The notes beneath the pieces are model-generated. The model saw only the letters and a list, made by a program, of their open reading frames with translations. It made no database searches and was not told the origin of the DNA. A DNA stretch of 64,000 nucleotides from Xanthostigma xanthostigma (lineage: Eukaryota; Arthropoda; Insecta; Raphidioptera; Raphidiidae), in NCBI GenBank assembly GCA_963575645.1, contig OY754468.1:47255665-47319664 (forward strand), in the 5' to 3' direction. Shown piece after piece: positions 43,752-55,534 of the stretch. How positions within the stretch are numbered: position 1 is the stretch's first letter; every line of letters starts with the position of its first letter. Both the position numbers and the translations under genes were made by a program.

Positions 43752-44087
43752 ATCCTAGAAATATATACCCTCATCTGTTATATTTTGATGATGACAAAGA
43801 TTATATTATGTTAGATAATAATATATGCATTGATAAATCGCACATGAGTTGCCTAGATAAATCGCGTACAGATGCTGTTAAATTAAATAAACTCTAGTTG
43901 ACTTTTTTGGATCAACTTCCCCGATTTGTTAATCATAAAAATCGAACCTAAGATGAGAAAATATGACACAAGGAATTGGAACATACCATCGATTCTATAC
44001 ATAAATATAGATAATTCACATAAACATACCTTGTAAATAGTTGTGTTCTGTGATACAGATGAGGGTATACATTCCTAATACCGGATC
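43752..44087. mobile_element. Small foldback repeat
   Basis: ATCCTAGAAATATATACCC with TCATCTG (43752-43777) is mirrored as CAGATGAGGGTATACATTCC at 44056 onward. The arms are about 30 bp and diverged. The interior is AT-rich and non-coding. Confidence 0.5.
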
Positions 44088-44265
44088 TTAGACTATTACA
44101 ATACATATAAATACAATGCATATTTTTTTCAATTAAAATCTTAATGTTCCTGTTTATGACTACAAATAAATCATAATCTTACCACAAAACAGTTTAACAA
44201 TTATTCGCGTTGAACTGCCTTATACGTAGACGTCTCAAGACAAGAATGTCACTCAAAACCGTGAA

Positions 44266-44466
44266 TATATTCAACAATCAGAGCGCAGATTATAGAATAT
44301 AGACGCTCGACAACTGAGGATGTTAGGGAACAATCAGTATATCTTATTTGTTCTGTTCGGTTTAGGGGGGGGGATAGAATATGACGAAAAATAATTTCCA
44401 GGCGGCACTGAGCAATATTTTTTCTAGAAAGGGGGCGGTAGACCAAATAAGTTTGGGAACCACTGA
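44266..44466 (-). mobile_element. hAT-like end (CAGTGGTTCCCAAACTT), partial
   Basis: The minus strand starts CAGTGGTTCCCAAACTTATT and continues CTACCGCCCCC, the terminal phrase of a widespread hAT MITE group. The far end was not located, so the copy is probably truncated. Confidence 0.6.
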
Positions 44467-45149
44467 TCATAAAGCATTTTTAAAGAATTTGAACAATTTT
44501 TCATTTCAATTTTGATGACAAAGGCAAACAGTTTATTTTCTTTTAGAAGGGGAGTTAGTGATGTTATTAGAAGGGTTGAAACGCTGTAGCATTTTTTTTT
44601 GTAATTTTAATAGCTGAATAAATTAAAAGCGTCAAATAAAAATATATTTTATACTATAGCTTTTACTCGCGACTTTGTCGTATTTATGTAGTTTTTTTTT
44701 AATTAAATTTAACATTTAATATATTTTTATGTGAACATCTTTAGTAGCCTCTCCCTCAACTTCTACGAAAGTCATTCGCTGCAATATCGCTGAAGTGATG
44801 CAAAACTTCAACCGTGAACCATATTCCCTAAAAGTAATGAATATAATTTAAAACACTGACTTTTTTACAAGGTTCAACGATTATAAAAACATGTCAAGTA
44901 TGGTAAACGTTTTTGTGTCACCTGTATATAATTTAATATGCAGCAGGAAGTATCTAAAAGCATGCCCGACATCTCTATTAGCACTGTCTCGGAATTCGTC
45001 ATATATATTTTTTATATGAGCACTGCCTACGTAAACGTACATATGAGTTATTTAAAATTGACTAACTTTATCTAAGAGATTGCCCAATCGAATAAAACAT
45101 CAGGGCTATAAAAAAGCTCTGCAGACCCTGCAGATCAAATTTGAGGTAT

Positions 45150-45378
45150 AATGATCGAAGTTACCGTTCAAAAGTTTTTAACGGACGGACAAATTTTGAG
45201 TTTCATTTTGCAAAATTTTTCATTGATGCTTCGCTCCTATTGACCGAAGCGTGATATTATATAGCCTATAGCCTTCCTCGATAAATGGGCTATCCAACAA
45301 CAAAAAATTTCAATTTGAACCAGTAGTTCCTGAGATTAGCGCGTTCAAACAAACAAACAAACTCTTCAGCTTTATAAA
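45150..45378 (+). repeat. Retroposon-like repeat B, copy 4, interrupted in its tail
   Basis: A 5'-truncated copy starts at ATGATCGAAGTTACCGTTC and continues to CAGCTTTATAAA. The tail seems to resume at 46086 (TGTATATTAGTATAGAT) after the foldback element. Confidence 0.65.
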
Positions 45379-46085
45379 TTAGTGGAAAAAATTAAGGGAT
45401 CAAAAAAAAATTTCACATTTTTTGAGGTTTTTCAAGTGACTGTATTTCCCTTAAAAATTGTCGTACTGTAATTTTAAAAAAAGAATTTTAAAGCTCGAAG
45501 TTTCTAGTTTTGAGATCTTATGATGAAAATTTTTTTCAAGCAGCGTGTTCCGCTCAATCCTAAAGAATACCGAAAAAAAATTTTTTCGAAATTTTTTCGG
45601 TTTCGAACTTGGAAAAAAATTTTCCAGCTTAACCACTATATGGATCGTTTAACTTGTTCATTCATCTTTAATTTGCTTTTTTGAAAAGTTCGATACGACC
45701 ACTTCTCGCTGAGATATCGAACTTTCAATGGAAAAGGATCTTTTTGTCTTTAATCTTCAATATCTCAGCAACCGCTGATCGCACAAGAAAATTAAGGATG
45801 GTTTTGAAATCTTGAATAAACTTCCCACAAAAATCAGCTAAGGTTTTTTGAAAAAAAAAAAAATTTTTTAATTCTTTACATTAATTTGAAAAATTAAGAA
45901 AAAAAGGGCTTTTGATGGCTTTTGGGATAATCAGGCGCCAAGTTGAAAATATCGAGAAAACCAGTAATGTTAAGTGTGCCTTTTACAGTTTAAGATCTCA
46001 AAACTAGAAACTTCGAGCTTTAAAATTCTTGAAAAACCTCAAAAAATTTGGAATTTTTTTTTGATCCCTTAATTTTTTCCACTAA
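45379..46085. mobile_element. Foldback element in repeat B tail
   Basis: Ends TTAGTGGAAAAAATTAAGGG and its complement. Arms of about 100-140 bp share GAAGTTTCTAGTTTTGAGATC. The interior carries retroposon-like text (GATATCGAACTTTCAATGG). A 61-codon minus frame is inside the palindrome and not a gene. No clear TSD beyond A/T bases. Confidence 0.7.
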
Positions 46086-46628
46086 TGTATATTAGTATAG
46101 ATAGGTATAAGAAATACATTTCCATCATTAATAGGACTATCTATTTTTATTTGTGTCAATAATATGAATAAACGCGTTTATTGGACCCCTCAATACTCGT
46201 ATGTGCAACCCTACTGGCATTTGTGTTTTACAAAAACATATGCATCACAAATTGAATTATAAGGTATCCAATTTTAAATGTTTTCCTCTACGGTTAGAAA
46301 AAAGTGAGTCTTCAGCAAGAACATTCTTCTCTTAATAAGTGTGGATAATTAGGGCGTCGTTGAATCGCAATTGAAAACCGAACAAATGTTTATTTTAACA
46401 TTTTTTTTTATTTGCTTGAATTCTGCAACGCTTCAGTGAAGTTAGAGTAATGCAAAAAAAATTCGTATCGACCATTTTGTAAAATTTTAATAAGTTTAAA
46501 TAAAAAATAAATCGATTCGTCAAGACTTGCGATCTGTAGAGCTCGGACGTAGAAACTTCACTACGTACAGACGAACCGACAACTTACTGCTGTTCGCGAC
46601 TTTCAATAACACTTTTACGATTTATATG

Positions 46629-46885
46629 CATAGGCGTAGCAGTGATTTTATCCTGGGGAGGCACATTTTTGATTCTACCTATCATTACCAGCTGCCACTT
46701 ACATATAATTTGTAAACTGTTCATTATACAAGCGAAATCGGTCAACACGACTTTCTGGAGAAATTTCACGACAAATAAAATTTATAGATTTATCTTGTTA
46801 TTTGTATCCGTGAACAATTAATATTCGCCAGGAGGTTTCTAGGGTAGACCAGGCCCACCTGCCCCCCTCTCTTGTTGCGCCAATG
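46629..46885. mobile_element. hAT-like MITE, 257 bp, TSD TTTATATG
   Basis: Perfect 8-bp duplications lie at 46621-46628 and 46886-46893. Ends CATAGGCGTAGCA and TGTTGCGCCAATG. Aligns in inverted orientation with 26671-26922 (shared GAAATTTCACGACAAA-like and TTTATCTTGTTATTTGTA-like text). Confidence 0.88.
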
Positions 46886-46893
46886 TTTATATG

Positions 46894-47678
46894 AACTCGT
46901 AACAATTAAAAAAAATTCCCTTTTCGAAAAACTGTGATTTGAATGGATTACGTGCGAAATTAACTTAAATATAACCACTTACATAAGAGAGACGATAGAG
47001 AGCTGGTCGTACGTGCAATAGAGTAGAACTATAAAGACGTAATGCGATGATTTAAAAGTGATAAAAAGTAAATTTAAATGAGTTGCTACAAAAACAGAAG
47101 ATTTTCAGGTAGGTGTAGAATACCACACCTTTAGCACAGTTATAAAAGTTTTTATATTGGGAATTAACACTACATTAATTTTATGGCTAATGGTTTCCTG
47201 AAGAACATGTCTACCAGGGAGTAGGTACTGAATAATTATAATATTTTGTTCTCATGATTTTTGACAGTTCATTAAATACATAGAGAAAATTTATGTTTAT
47301 GAAAGAATTCTAGCACCTATACATTAATTAGTTGGTATTATTTTTTAGATATTTATATGATAGGACAATGTTGTAAATAACATTGATATTTTTGTTTTGG
47401 CTTTTATTAAATTTCTGAACGCGTAATATATTAACAATACCCTGTACTTTTAGAAGTTTATCTATTTGAAGCAATCGTACGAAAACAGTTCTTTTTTGAC
47501 AAAACACCGTCATAGTTCAGCCTTTTGGTACAAAATATTTACAAATTATATACAAAAACCGTTCCTCGTTTATCGCTCTTTCTATTAGTGAAAACCGTAT
47601 GAAAATCCGTTTGGTAGTTTTTGAGTTTATCGCGTTCAGATAGACAGACGCGACTGGAGGATTTTGTTTCATACTAGA
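46894..47678. other. Unassigned AT-rich DNA
   Basis: No gene or shared repeat was recognised in this interval. Confidence 0.35.
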
Positions 47679-48323
47679 GTGACCTGTGCGAATTATTCAC
47701 ATTAAATAAGTATAATAATTATCACTTTACAAAATTATTTTTTAAATATATGATTGCAGGTATTCAATTCGTTTCTTATTTTGCACACTGCTTATAACGT
47801 TCTTCTTTTTGTTGTATTACAATATGAAGCTCAGATGACAGATTGAAGAAATATTTTACTAAAATTGTCATATAGAGGCGCAAGTAGCAAAAGCGTTGAG
47901 CTAAGCCGTCAGATGGCATCATGCAGCATTGCTGTGACGTTGTTCAGCGTTGCTCGCTGTTTCAAAATTAAAGCCGTCAGATGGCAGTATGCAGTATTGT
48001 GTCTTAATGTATATATTATGTAAATAAATAATTCAACTCAATTTAATGAATCAAAATTTATTGCAAGTATTCAATTCGTCTCTAATTCAGATCGAAGTAT
48101 TGACGTTGTTTCAAAATTAAAGCCGTCAGATGGCAGACGTTGATCAATAAGTTTAATAATTAATTAATTTACAAAAACAAAAGCAATAATAAATTTTTTA
48201 GTTGTCGATGTCAGTAGAGCAAGCAATTATCTGTAAAATGATATATAATTTATTTGGAGAAATTGTGAGGTTTTTTCTAAAAAGGGAGGCAAACATCTTA
48301 ACTTTAGCGTATAAATAAATATG
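47679..48323 (-). repeat. Dispersed repeat V, copy 3 (inverted)
   Basis: Begins GTGACCTGTGCGAATTATTC and ends TTTAGCGTATAAATAAATATG. A 100-bp segment near 48000-48060 (TATATTATGTAAATAAATAA) is extra relative to copies 1 and 2. Confidence 0.75.
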
Positions 48324-48997
48324 ATTTTTATAGACTTCAATAAATTATTTGCATCCAAAATGTGTTTTTAATTAATCACGATAAAACTTCAAACGCGCAT
48401 ACAATGATAGTACACGCATCCTGCAGTATTTAATAATTATTTTCTTTGTCAAAATGTAGGCATCTATTTTTTAAACCTTTAAAACAAGCAAAAAAACCAC
48501 ACCGAAGCTCTTTCACGACAAAAATAATTTCATGATGATACAATAGTGTATTGTAATACAAAAAAAGATGCTTAAACGCACGGATGAACAAAACACACTT
48601 CTTAGAATATTTCAATGAAAATCAACTTAAATAAATTTAAATTCTAAGAAAACGTCTATAGAATTCTATAGACAGATAAAGAAATCCAAACTCTTTTCTA
48701 TCAAATCACTTAGTAAACTGTATTGATGACACCCAATTCTCAGAATGAAGATTTTTATATAAAGTGAATAAAAAATGAGTGTGAAATTCGGCAAAGAAAG
48801 ACATAAATCGTGCGGGAAATTAGGTGTGAAGTCAGATATAAATGTGTGATGATTAGACACGATCAAATTATATTAGGTTTTTATATCAATAAAAGAAATA
48901 GAATTGATTCAATGCATTGTTGATTTTGACGGTGTTCTTTTATCCGTGCGGGTAGGTCGACTTTGACTGTTTGCTTTCAGTGTACCTACTAGTATTA

Positions 48998-49579
48998 ATA
49001 GACGATCGAACTTGGTACGGACCGGACAGCGGATATGGTCCGCTCCGTACCAAATCTGCTCGTCTAGACAGTAGTCTGCGTGTCCGCGCGGTTCGATGGT
49101 TTGCACATCGTACTTGGTCCGGCTCGTACTTAAACAAGTACGATTGAACTTGATACATATTACATATAACCGTATAACGACGTCATTATAATTCAAAACG
49201 TTGTGCAACATGGCAGAAATTTTGACAGATAAGTTATATTGTAACAGAGAAGCGCGTAACAACGTTCTAGAAATTCTTCGGGAGTGTTATTCAAAACATG
49301 ATCTTCACTATCAAGCGATTTTATTAACTTCATATGACTTAATTCATCACGATCTTTCAAATAAAATTTTGCCCACTCCTTTCTTTTCTTCCTTGTTGTT
49401 TGTGGCGGCATTAACGTTGCCGCTAGAACAATCGCAATTTTCGCGCGCTCAATCGGAGGCATGATGTTCACGACCTGTGTACACAAGGAGACTGACAGAT
49501 TCGGTCGTCTGTTGCAACCAGCGAACTTGATCCGCCGTACCATGTCCGCTCCCGGCCCGTACCATGTTCGATCGTCTAT
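48998..49579 (-). mobile_element. Internally deleted PIF/Harbinger-like element
   Basis: The inverted ends are ATAGACGATCGAACTTGG and CCATGTTCGATCGTCTAT, followed inwards by GTACGGACCGG- and CCGGCCCGTAC-type blocks. Iterated GGTACGG/CCGTACC words occur in both ends. The element retains the start of a nuclease-like frame on the minus strand (49193-49462). Flanks TTA (left) and CAA (right) are compatible with a mutated 3-bp TSD. Confidence 0.65.
49193..49462 (-). pseudogene. N-terminal remnant of a Harbinger (HARBI1-like) nuclease
   Basis: From ATG at 49460-49462 the frame runs 89 codons to TAA. The product opens with a hydrophobic helix (RAKIAIVLAATLM), then a basic block RKKRKEWAKFYLKDRDEL and HMKLIKSL, then NNTPEEFLE. 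The order hydrophobic start, basic W/F-rich block, and F-centred segment matches the N-terminus of Harbinger-family DDE nucleases. Those proteins are about 350-400 residues. Here the catalytic part is absent, and the frame runs into unrelated sequence ending CCTTF. The coding sense agrees with the terminal inverted repeats around it. Confidence 0.55.
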
Positions 49580-49940
49580 CAAACCTTTAAATCCAGTAGC
49601 AGAATACAGTCACGGACAAAACATTTTTTTATTAAATATTCATAAAAATATAGATTTGATTTTTAAGGTTCTCAGTCGATTGCTAAACACATAGGTAGAG
49701 CTTGGGCACGCCGATAAATTTTATGATAGCTTCAGAAATTCGGTACAATATCATATAGATTTATTCTATAAAATAATTTAATTTTCGATTTTGATAATGG
49801 AATGTTAAATGACAAACGCGACTAGATTGTGTCTTTTTAATATTCCTTGGTAATTTCATAGAAGTCTGTTGACGACGACAGATGTGCGCGCAAGTTTTTA
49901 CCTATACCTATCTACCTACCTTGGGCTGCTCATTGTGAAT

Positions 49941-50060
49941 ATGGAGTTTAAAATTGATATTGATATGGATTTATTAATTAGCCTTGTTCATAATAGGCCA
50001 GTGTTGGGACAAGACTTTAGAAAATTACAAAAATAAACAAGCAAGACATAACGTACTTGC
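49941..50060 (+). pseudogene. Frameshifted MADF-domain fragment
   Basis: From ATG at 49941 the frame gives an acidic start then DLLISLVHNRPVL. A shift of frame near 50011 is needed to continue as WDKTLENYKNKQARHN. Together this is the beginning of a MADF (Adf-1-like) DNA-binding domain, whose hallmark is a LI-x-LV-x-x-RP-x-LW-D start and a Y-K-x-K/R-x segment. It ends after about 40 residues. MADF proteins are encoded next to the nuclease in some insect Harbinger elements. The Harbinger remnant ends 360 bp to the left, so the two may have a common origin. Confidence 0.45.
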
Positions 50061-51400
50061 ACTTCTTCGCCCTTCAAGTATAGAATTGATATCGATAACA
50101 ACGGACGCGCTCACGTATATTAGCGGATCGTGTACAAAGGTAACCGTTTCGCGTCGGCCCGTTACCCATTAACTAAAAGAGCCCTTAGCTTTATACGTTT
50201 GTTGGAAGGTTTGGATAGGATTAGTAATTAAAAATACCGGAAACGTTTGTTTTAAATAGTATTTATATAAAATGAATGATATACATATACAATTATACTT
50301 TTCGAATATTAAAAATTACAATTTTATACACATAGAAATAAGAAATTACACGTTGTCACAATTTTCAATAATACAATGAATCAACAAAATGTAATTTTAC
50401 AAAATTTTCTAAAAATTAAATATATCAAAAATATCACTTTTACTGGTTGTAAATAGCCGAAATTTTATCTCGTTTTGGATATTAAATTGTCATCTATAAA
50501 ATTTGAAAGATTTTTTAATTCATCATAAACCTTAGTTTCGATTAGGTAATATTAAACATTTTGACAATGTTAAGTCTTTGAAATTACTAACAATAATTTT
50601 TTTATATTTCCTAACATATACTCAAATTTTATTTTAACTTTAGTAAACATCATGTCATATTATTTAACATAAAAAAGCTACTACATAATATGTTCTGTAA
50701 ATAAGTAATGTTTTTTCAAAATGACTATTTTTGTTGATTCACTTACATACATTTTTAAAATTAGATTAAAAAATATATTTACAAATTAAAAAATATTTTT
50801 ACAAATACGATCATAAATAAACTTATCGAATTAATTATATTAGCGCATATTATTTTAATATTATAAACAATAGAACATTTATTATATTTTTATATATTTA
50901 CAAGAAATTGGTGACTAGTTGTCCAGTATATTATAAACAAAATAGAAGCAAGTATCGAGATTTAAATTAATTTTTAAAATGGCAATAACTCCGGTGTATT
51001 ATTTGTATATACCGTGTGATCATGTGACAGTGGTCCATATTCATTTGATGAGTTCTGTAAAATGATTTTCTATAAACTGAACAAAAAAAAATTAAATCCA
51101 GTTTCACTTCTTTTGAAATTATTTTCTTGAAAAAAAATTACATTGTACACTTCACGATACCATTTTAAAATTCGATCATCAAATTGACATACTAAAATGA
51201 ACACACGGTATAAAGATTAATGATACAGTGTACGAACGCGTGTCCTGCTAGGATGAGCTCATTTGTAGAGAAGTCCTGCTAGAAGGACAAATGCTTGCTG
51301 ATAAACAACCCTTCAAGCAGGAATCTTTCGTCCTGCTGGCAGTATAGGTTGATAAAAACACACGATCCCTAATGTACCGTTTTGCGTTGCAATTTATAAA
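50061..51400. other. Unassigned AT-rich DNA
   Basis: Very AT-rich from 50220 to 51240. TCCTGCTAGAAGGAC and TCCTGCTGGCAG words recur at 51240-51345, perhaps the end of a small TIR element. No gene. Confidence 0.4.
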
Positions 51401-51413
51401 ATACACACACTCT

Positions 51414-51739
51414 GCAACCAGCCCCGGATCTACGATTTTTTCAAACCGGAGCAAAAACTTGATAATGGCGCCGCCTCTCTCCAGCGTTTGAGATAAATTA
51501 ATTAAAAATAGCTCATATAATGGTTGACATTTTTCGTGAACGGGAAACCGTCAGAAAACATGCAGTTTGAGTAAATCGAAGTAGTTAGTAGATTGGGTGT
51601 GATTTTCAACCATATTATATTATGATTTTGGCGTCCCCTTGAAACTGCCACTCGGGACGGGTGCCCCGATTTGCCCCTCCCCTCCCTAAATCCGGGGCTG
51701 ACTGTTGCAGTCAGCCCCGGATTTAGGGAGGGGAGGGGC
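51414..51739. mobile_element. hAT-like ends with a perfect 31-bp-arm hairpin
   Basis: CAACCAGCCCCGGATCTACG (51417) and AATCCGGGGCTGACTG (51689-51704) look like the two ends of one element. A third end, CAGTCAGCCCCGGATTTAGG, starts at 51708 and faces away. This makes a perfect hairpin at 51673-51739 with 31-bp arms and a 5-bp loop GTTGC. A tip-to-tip arrangement of two termini of the same family is inferred. Confidence 0.55.
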
Positions 51740-52232
51740 TGTATTACAAGTATAAAATTATTGTATGAGCTCAACGAAACAGTCCATTCCTAAAATTTGG
51801 CCCGATTAATCATATAAAAATTTATATCTATAAAATTGTCCTGAATAGCAGTTTTGAAAGTGCGGCGGCTCTTCTGCAGTAGTGCGCTGTACACTCTATC
51901 ATTAAAAATAAAAATCAAATATTTCGAAAATTTTAAAATACAATTATACACTATTTTCTAATTTGTCACCTTTTCGTACGCGAAACAATCAGTCTTTTCG
52001 TTTAAAACATATATTTCTTTGTTTATAATAATATTTACTATTAATATTATCTAATTTACAAATAATACTGTGTGTTGATTCGCTTGACGAAACTTCATTT
52101 TAATAAATAATAATCTATTTACAAATTCTAAAATATGTTATAAATTAAAATCACTTTTAAATATTATTTTATAATTTAAAAATTGGATTTAAATTATAAA
52201 TCCCAAAATACTGGTGTTTAAAAATAGTCTAA

Positions 52233-52665
52233 AGGCCACTGCACACGAGGCTAGAAACGCTGCTAGGAGTTCTGCTAGCCGGTAGGCTGGGTACGAAGCT
52301 GGAAATAACGTCACTGCGTGCTGCCTTGCTAACTCAGGTTTTAAAATTAGAACAGGGGCTATTTTCCCTGCTAGATTTGCGGCTAGGTATGAGCAAGAAC
52401 CAATCAGAAAGCAGTATCTTCACGTGGGCACTTGAAAAAACACCCACATGGCGTCATTCTGCCCGACAACAGACACGTTTTGCTCTGTGTTTATATTGGA
52501 ACTGTCACTGCGCGCGCACCAGATCTATCCACAAAATACGCTTGAAAAATAGTCTCATGTGAAGCGAGCACTTAACAGCAATCAAGAAAACCAGCCCTAG
52601 AAAACTAGTATAGGCAAATCTAGCAAGGAATCTAGCAGCGTTTGTAACCTCGAGTGCAGCGGCCT
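52233..52665. mobile_element. PIF/Harbinger-like MITE, 433 bp, TSD TAA
   Basis: TAA at 52230-52232 and 52666-52668 flanks ends AGGCCACTGCACACGAGG and CCTCGAGTGCAGCGGCCT. The subterminal GCTGCTAG/CTAGCAGC and CTTGCTA words are iterated. A 3-bp TAA duplication with long imperfect TIRs fits PIF/Harbinger. The 78-codon frame inside (52326-52562) has no resemblance to a nuclease. Confidence 0.75.
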
Positions 52666-53350
52666 TAAGTATTACTAAATTACTCACATAAATAAGACAA
52701 CAACGCTTAGTACACTAATGATCTCAGTTGTCGGGCGTCTATAATCCGCTTTTAATCTTTACTGGTGCCTCCCCTTAAAGATTAGATTATATTATAGCTG
52801 AAGTCATCAGCATCTATTCCTCTCAAAGTGTCTGTTAGACTGACTCAGAAAAATCTTTTGATTGTACCGGAAAGGCAGGGTAAAATTGATTCTTGAATCT
52901 GCATACTATAAAAACCGACTGCAAAACAATAAGCTAAGGTAGTCACGAGGTAGAGCACTTGCCTTGTAAAATAGTCCCTTTTTACATGAGCACAGTAACC
53001 TCTCAAATTTTAAACCCATTTTTAAACACCCTGTTATATACAAAATAAGCTTTTGGTGTACCAATTTTTTTTAAACACTGGTTATAAAAACATTTTTTTT
53101 CGAAAAAAAATCCCTTTATGCATGTAACATTTTTCAAAGAAGATTTTTATATAAATTATTGAACAGTTTGTCAACTAACATTCACATAAGCTTTTTTTAT
53201 TATTTATCTTTCTGATACAAGTTTTTATACTGACGCAATTTGTCGTTGGATTGCTTATTACTTTATTTTATTTACGAAAGAATTTTTTCAAATTACTTTT
53301 ACAAACCAATCTCACTCCCGAGGTTCGGGTAACTCTACCCAATCAACACA

Positions 53351-53937
53351 GTCCATATTCACTAAACGTAAGTAGTTATTTATTGGGTTTATTTGTTCTT
53401 CAGATAACTATTTCCTCTGAATAAATAACGATAATTCAATTATTCAATTCACCAACCATAATTATGTTTACCGCAGGTACAAATCTATTCTGTCTTTCTT
53501 CAAGGGTATAAATATTTATTCGCCTAGTAAAATAATAATGGCCGCCACATAGATCATAATACTAAACCTATAAACGTGGAGTGTTATATCTAGAGTTTGC
53601 TCATGTTAATTTATTTATGTGTTGTTTATTAACCTTTTGTGAAGTGTATAGTTGTAATACATTACAGTTAGTGGAAGTTATGTGTGCAATTGGGGTTAAG
53701 ATAAAACATTATTATTTTGTGAAACTTTTTTTTGACGTTTACGCTAACGCCATCGGTCGGATTTTTGGGTGAACGTCAACATATTCAACAAAAAGAGCAA
53801 GGAGTATAGTGCATTCTTTAACTAAGTTTACTACCTGATAAATTGGTTGGTGAATTGAAAGTAAATTTTATTGTAACGATTAAACTTGTTCCAAGATTAG
53901 TAACTTCTATCTTTAATAGTGTTCGGTGAATATGGAC
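53351..53937. mobile_element. TIR element just downstream of wingless, intact copy of 428-938
   Basis: Ends GTCCATATTCAC and GTGAATATGGAC are exact complements. The interior matches 428-938 inverted, including TTTACCGCAGGTAC, AACCTTTTGTGAAG and AAAAAGAGCAAGGAG-type text. It ends 97 bp beyond the wingless stop codon. TTTATT at 53867-53872 is a minus-strand AATAAA, so the wingless 3' UTR may end in this element. Confidence 0.7.
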
Positions 53938-54034
53938 ATACGACGTACCTAAAAGTAATCATAGAAACGCAATGATGGTACAACTTGTCCATAAATAAAA
54001 AAAAAAAACTTTCAACAATAAAATTCGAAACAGT

Positions 54035-54616
54035 TTATAAACAAGTATTAATCGTCTTTTTAATGCGACACAATTTGCATTTCACCTCGCAACACCAGTG
54101 AAATATACATTGACATCTTTCAACGACAGTCACTTCTTGTGTACGATAGCCTCTGCCACAGCACATTAGATCACAACCATCGACACCTATTGATGATTCG
54201 TTGCATTGTCTTCCATGGGTCCCAAGGATTCCCAGCCTCGCGTTCTTCTCGCAGAAATTAGGCGATGGCTCTAAATAAACCAAATCTTTTTTACCTGGTG
54301 GCTTGTGCTCGGGATTGTAAGGTTTCAGCTGGAAATTGTATCGATTTCTTTTCTTGCCTTCGCCTCGTTTGCGCGGACCGTGAATACTGTTTGAGTTGAT
54401 GCCGTGGGTGCTAGAAGCACTGTTGACACTATGGACGTTGCTTGACCGGGAACTTCCGGAATTGCTGACCAATACACGCGACGCACCGTCAAAACGGTCT
54501 TTTAATTGGTCGCCAATTTGACGGAAGCTCGGCAAACGCATCCAACAAGTTTTTACCGTGCAGGAACCTGACATCCCGTGACATTTGCATTCTTGACGCA
54601 TGCCTTGTAACACGTG
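54035..54616 (-). CDS. wg: wingless (Wnt1), terminal coding exon
   Basis: This exon encodes the last 193 residues of the secreted Wnt1 ligand, which signals through Frizzled and Arrow/LRP6 to beta-catenin. The start is fixed by the acceptor TTTCTTTTGTTCCAG just upstream (minus strand), so the first codon is His in [19 protein letters not shown]. The Ser in GMSGSC (exon residue 16) is the Porcupine palmitoleoylation site. Residues 37-46 are the [10 protein letters not shown] block typical of Wnt1. A Ser/Asn-rich then basic insertion (about 50-85) precedes [18 protein letters not shown] and [15 protein letters not shown]. The C-terminal cysteine-rich domain is complete ([36 protein letters not shown]), with an NES glycosylation sequon, and ends TCL before the stop. 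Earlier exons lie beyond position 64000. Confidence 0.96.
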   Translation of the reverse strand, partial: HVLQGMRQECKCHGMSGSCTVKTCWMRLPSFRQIGDQLKDRFDGASRVLVSNSGSSRSSNVHSVNSASSTHGINSNSIHGPRKRGEGKKRNRYNFQLKPYNPEHKPPGKKDLVYLEPSPNFCEKNARLGILGTHGRQCNESSIGVDGCDLMCCGRGYRTQEVTVVERCQCIFHWCCEVKCKLCRIKKTINTCL

Positions 54617-54703
54617 CTGGAACAAAAGAAAGTTTGTTTAATTAACTCGAAATAAAAATAAAATGCAATGCTGGATTAGTAGATCTATTCATAGTGGCCT
54701 TAA

Positions 54704-55123
54704 GAGTATTCGACCCTGCAAATACCCCCTGCACCCTTCATCTTAAATCTTTTCCCCTCGCCTAAAAACGGTTCGCGCTCTCCCGACGCTATTTTTAAAG
54801 CTAGAGGGTTCTGGTAAACGCCAAATGAAAGACAAAGAATCAGACTACAGATCCTTCAGGCGAATTTTTTGAAAAAAAATTCCTGACAAAACTTACAAAC
54901 TTTTGAAAAAAATAATAAGTTACGTAATATTTCACACGTAGGCAAAACTATTTTTCAAAAAATTCGCCTGAAGGATCTGTAGTCTGATTCTTTGTCTTTC
55001 ATTTGGCGTTTACCAGAACCCTCTAGCTTTAAAAATAGCGTCGGGAGAGCGCGAACCGTTTTTAGGCGAGGGGAAAAGATTTGAGATGAACGGTGCAGGG
55101 GGTGTTTGCTGGGACGAATACTC
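54704..55123. mobile_element. TTAA-flanked palindromic MITE, copy 2, in wingless intron
   Basis: TTAA at 54700-54703 and 55124-55127 flanks the element. Ends GAGTATTCGACCCTGCAAAT and complement. Near identical to 12868-13288 along arms and loop. It sits only about 85 bp upstream of the wingless acceptor, so it is in the transcribed intron next to the likely branch-point region. Confidence 0.87.
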
Positions 55124-55534
55124 TTAACTGTCAACATCGTACGTTCTGTTGGCGAGTGTCTATAAGCTATAATTCAAAAACTACTGAACCGATTTGAAAA
55201 ATCTTTCGCTGTTGGAAAGGCTACTTCTTCTAGAATCTAGAGTAACACATCTTATATGTTATTACGCTTTAATAAAAGGGGAATGATCAATGAACGGAAA
55301 TGTAAATAGATAGAAGCTGGCTGAACTATAAGCTATAACAGCGAAGGGTTATTCAGATCAAGAAGTTGAATTGCACATTTTAGTAATCCAACCATGTTCA
55401 CGTGAGATCAATTTCTTTATTAATATATGAAATAGTATATTGTGCAACTAGTGCGACAATGCCGCACGAGTTGCACATACTGTTTTTTATTACGAATTAA
55501 ATTACATTGAAATTAAAATTTTATTACGAATTAA

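Noticed and set aside
48909..49262. 117-codon minus-strand frame with a second overlapping frame
   Set aside because: It reads through the Harbinger terminal inverted repeat and into flanking DNA, so it is not a natural coding unit.
52326..52562. 78-codon frame as a Harbinger protein
   Set aside because: Inside a 433-bp MITE with no nuclease or MADF motif. The length is as expected by chance in this less AT-rich segment.
54955..55137. 60-codon frame near wingless as an upstream wingless exon
   Set aside because: It is arm sequence of the TTAA MITE, also present at 12868-13288, and has no Wnt residues.
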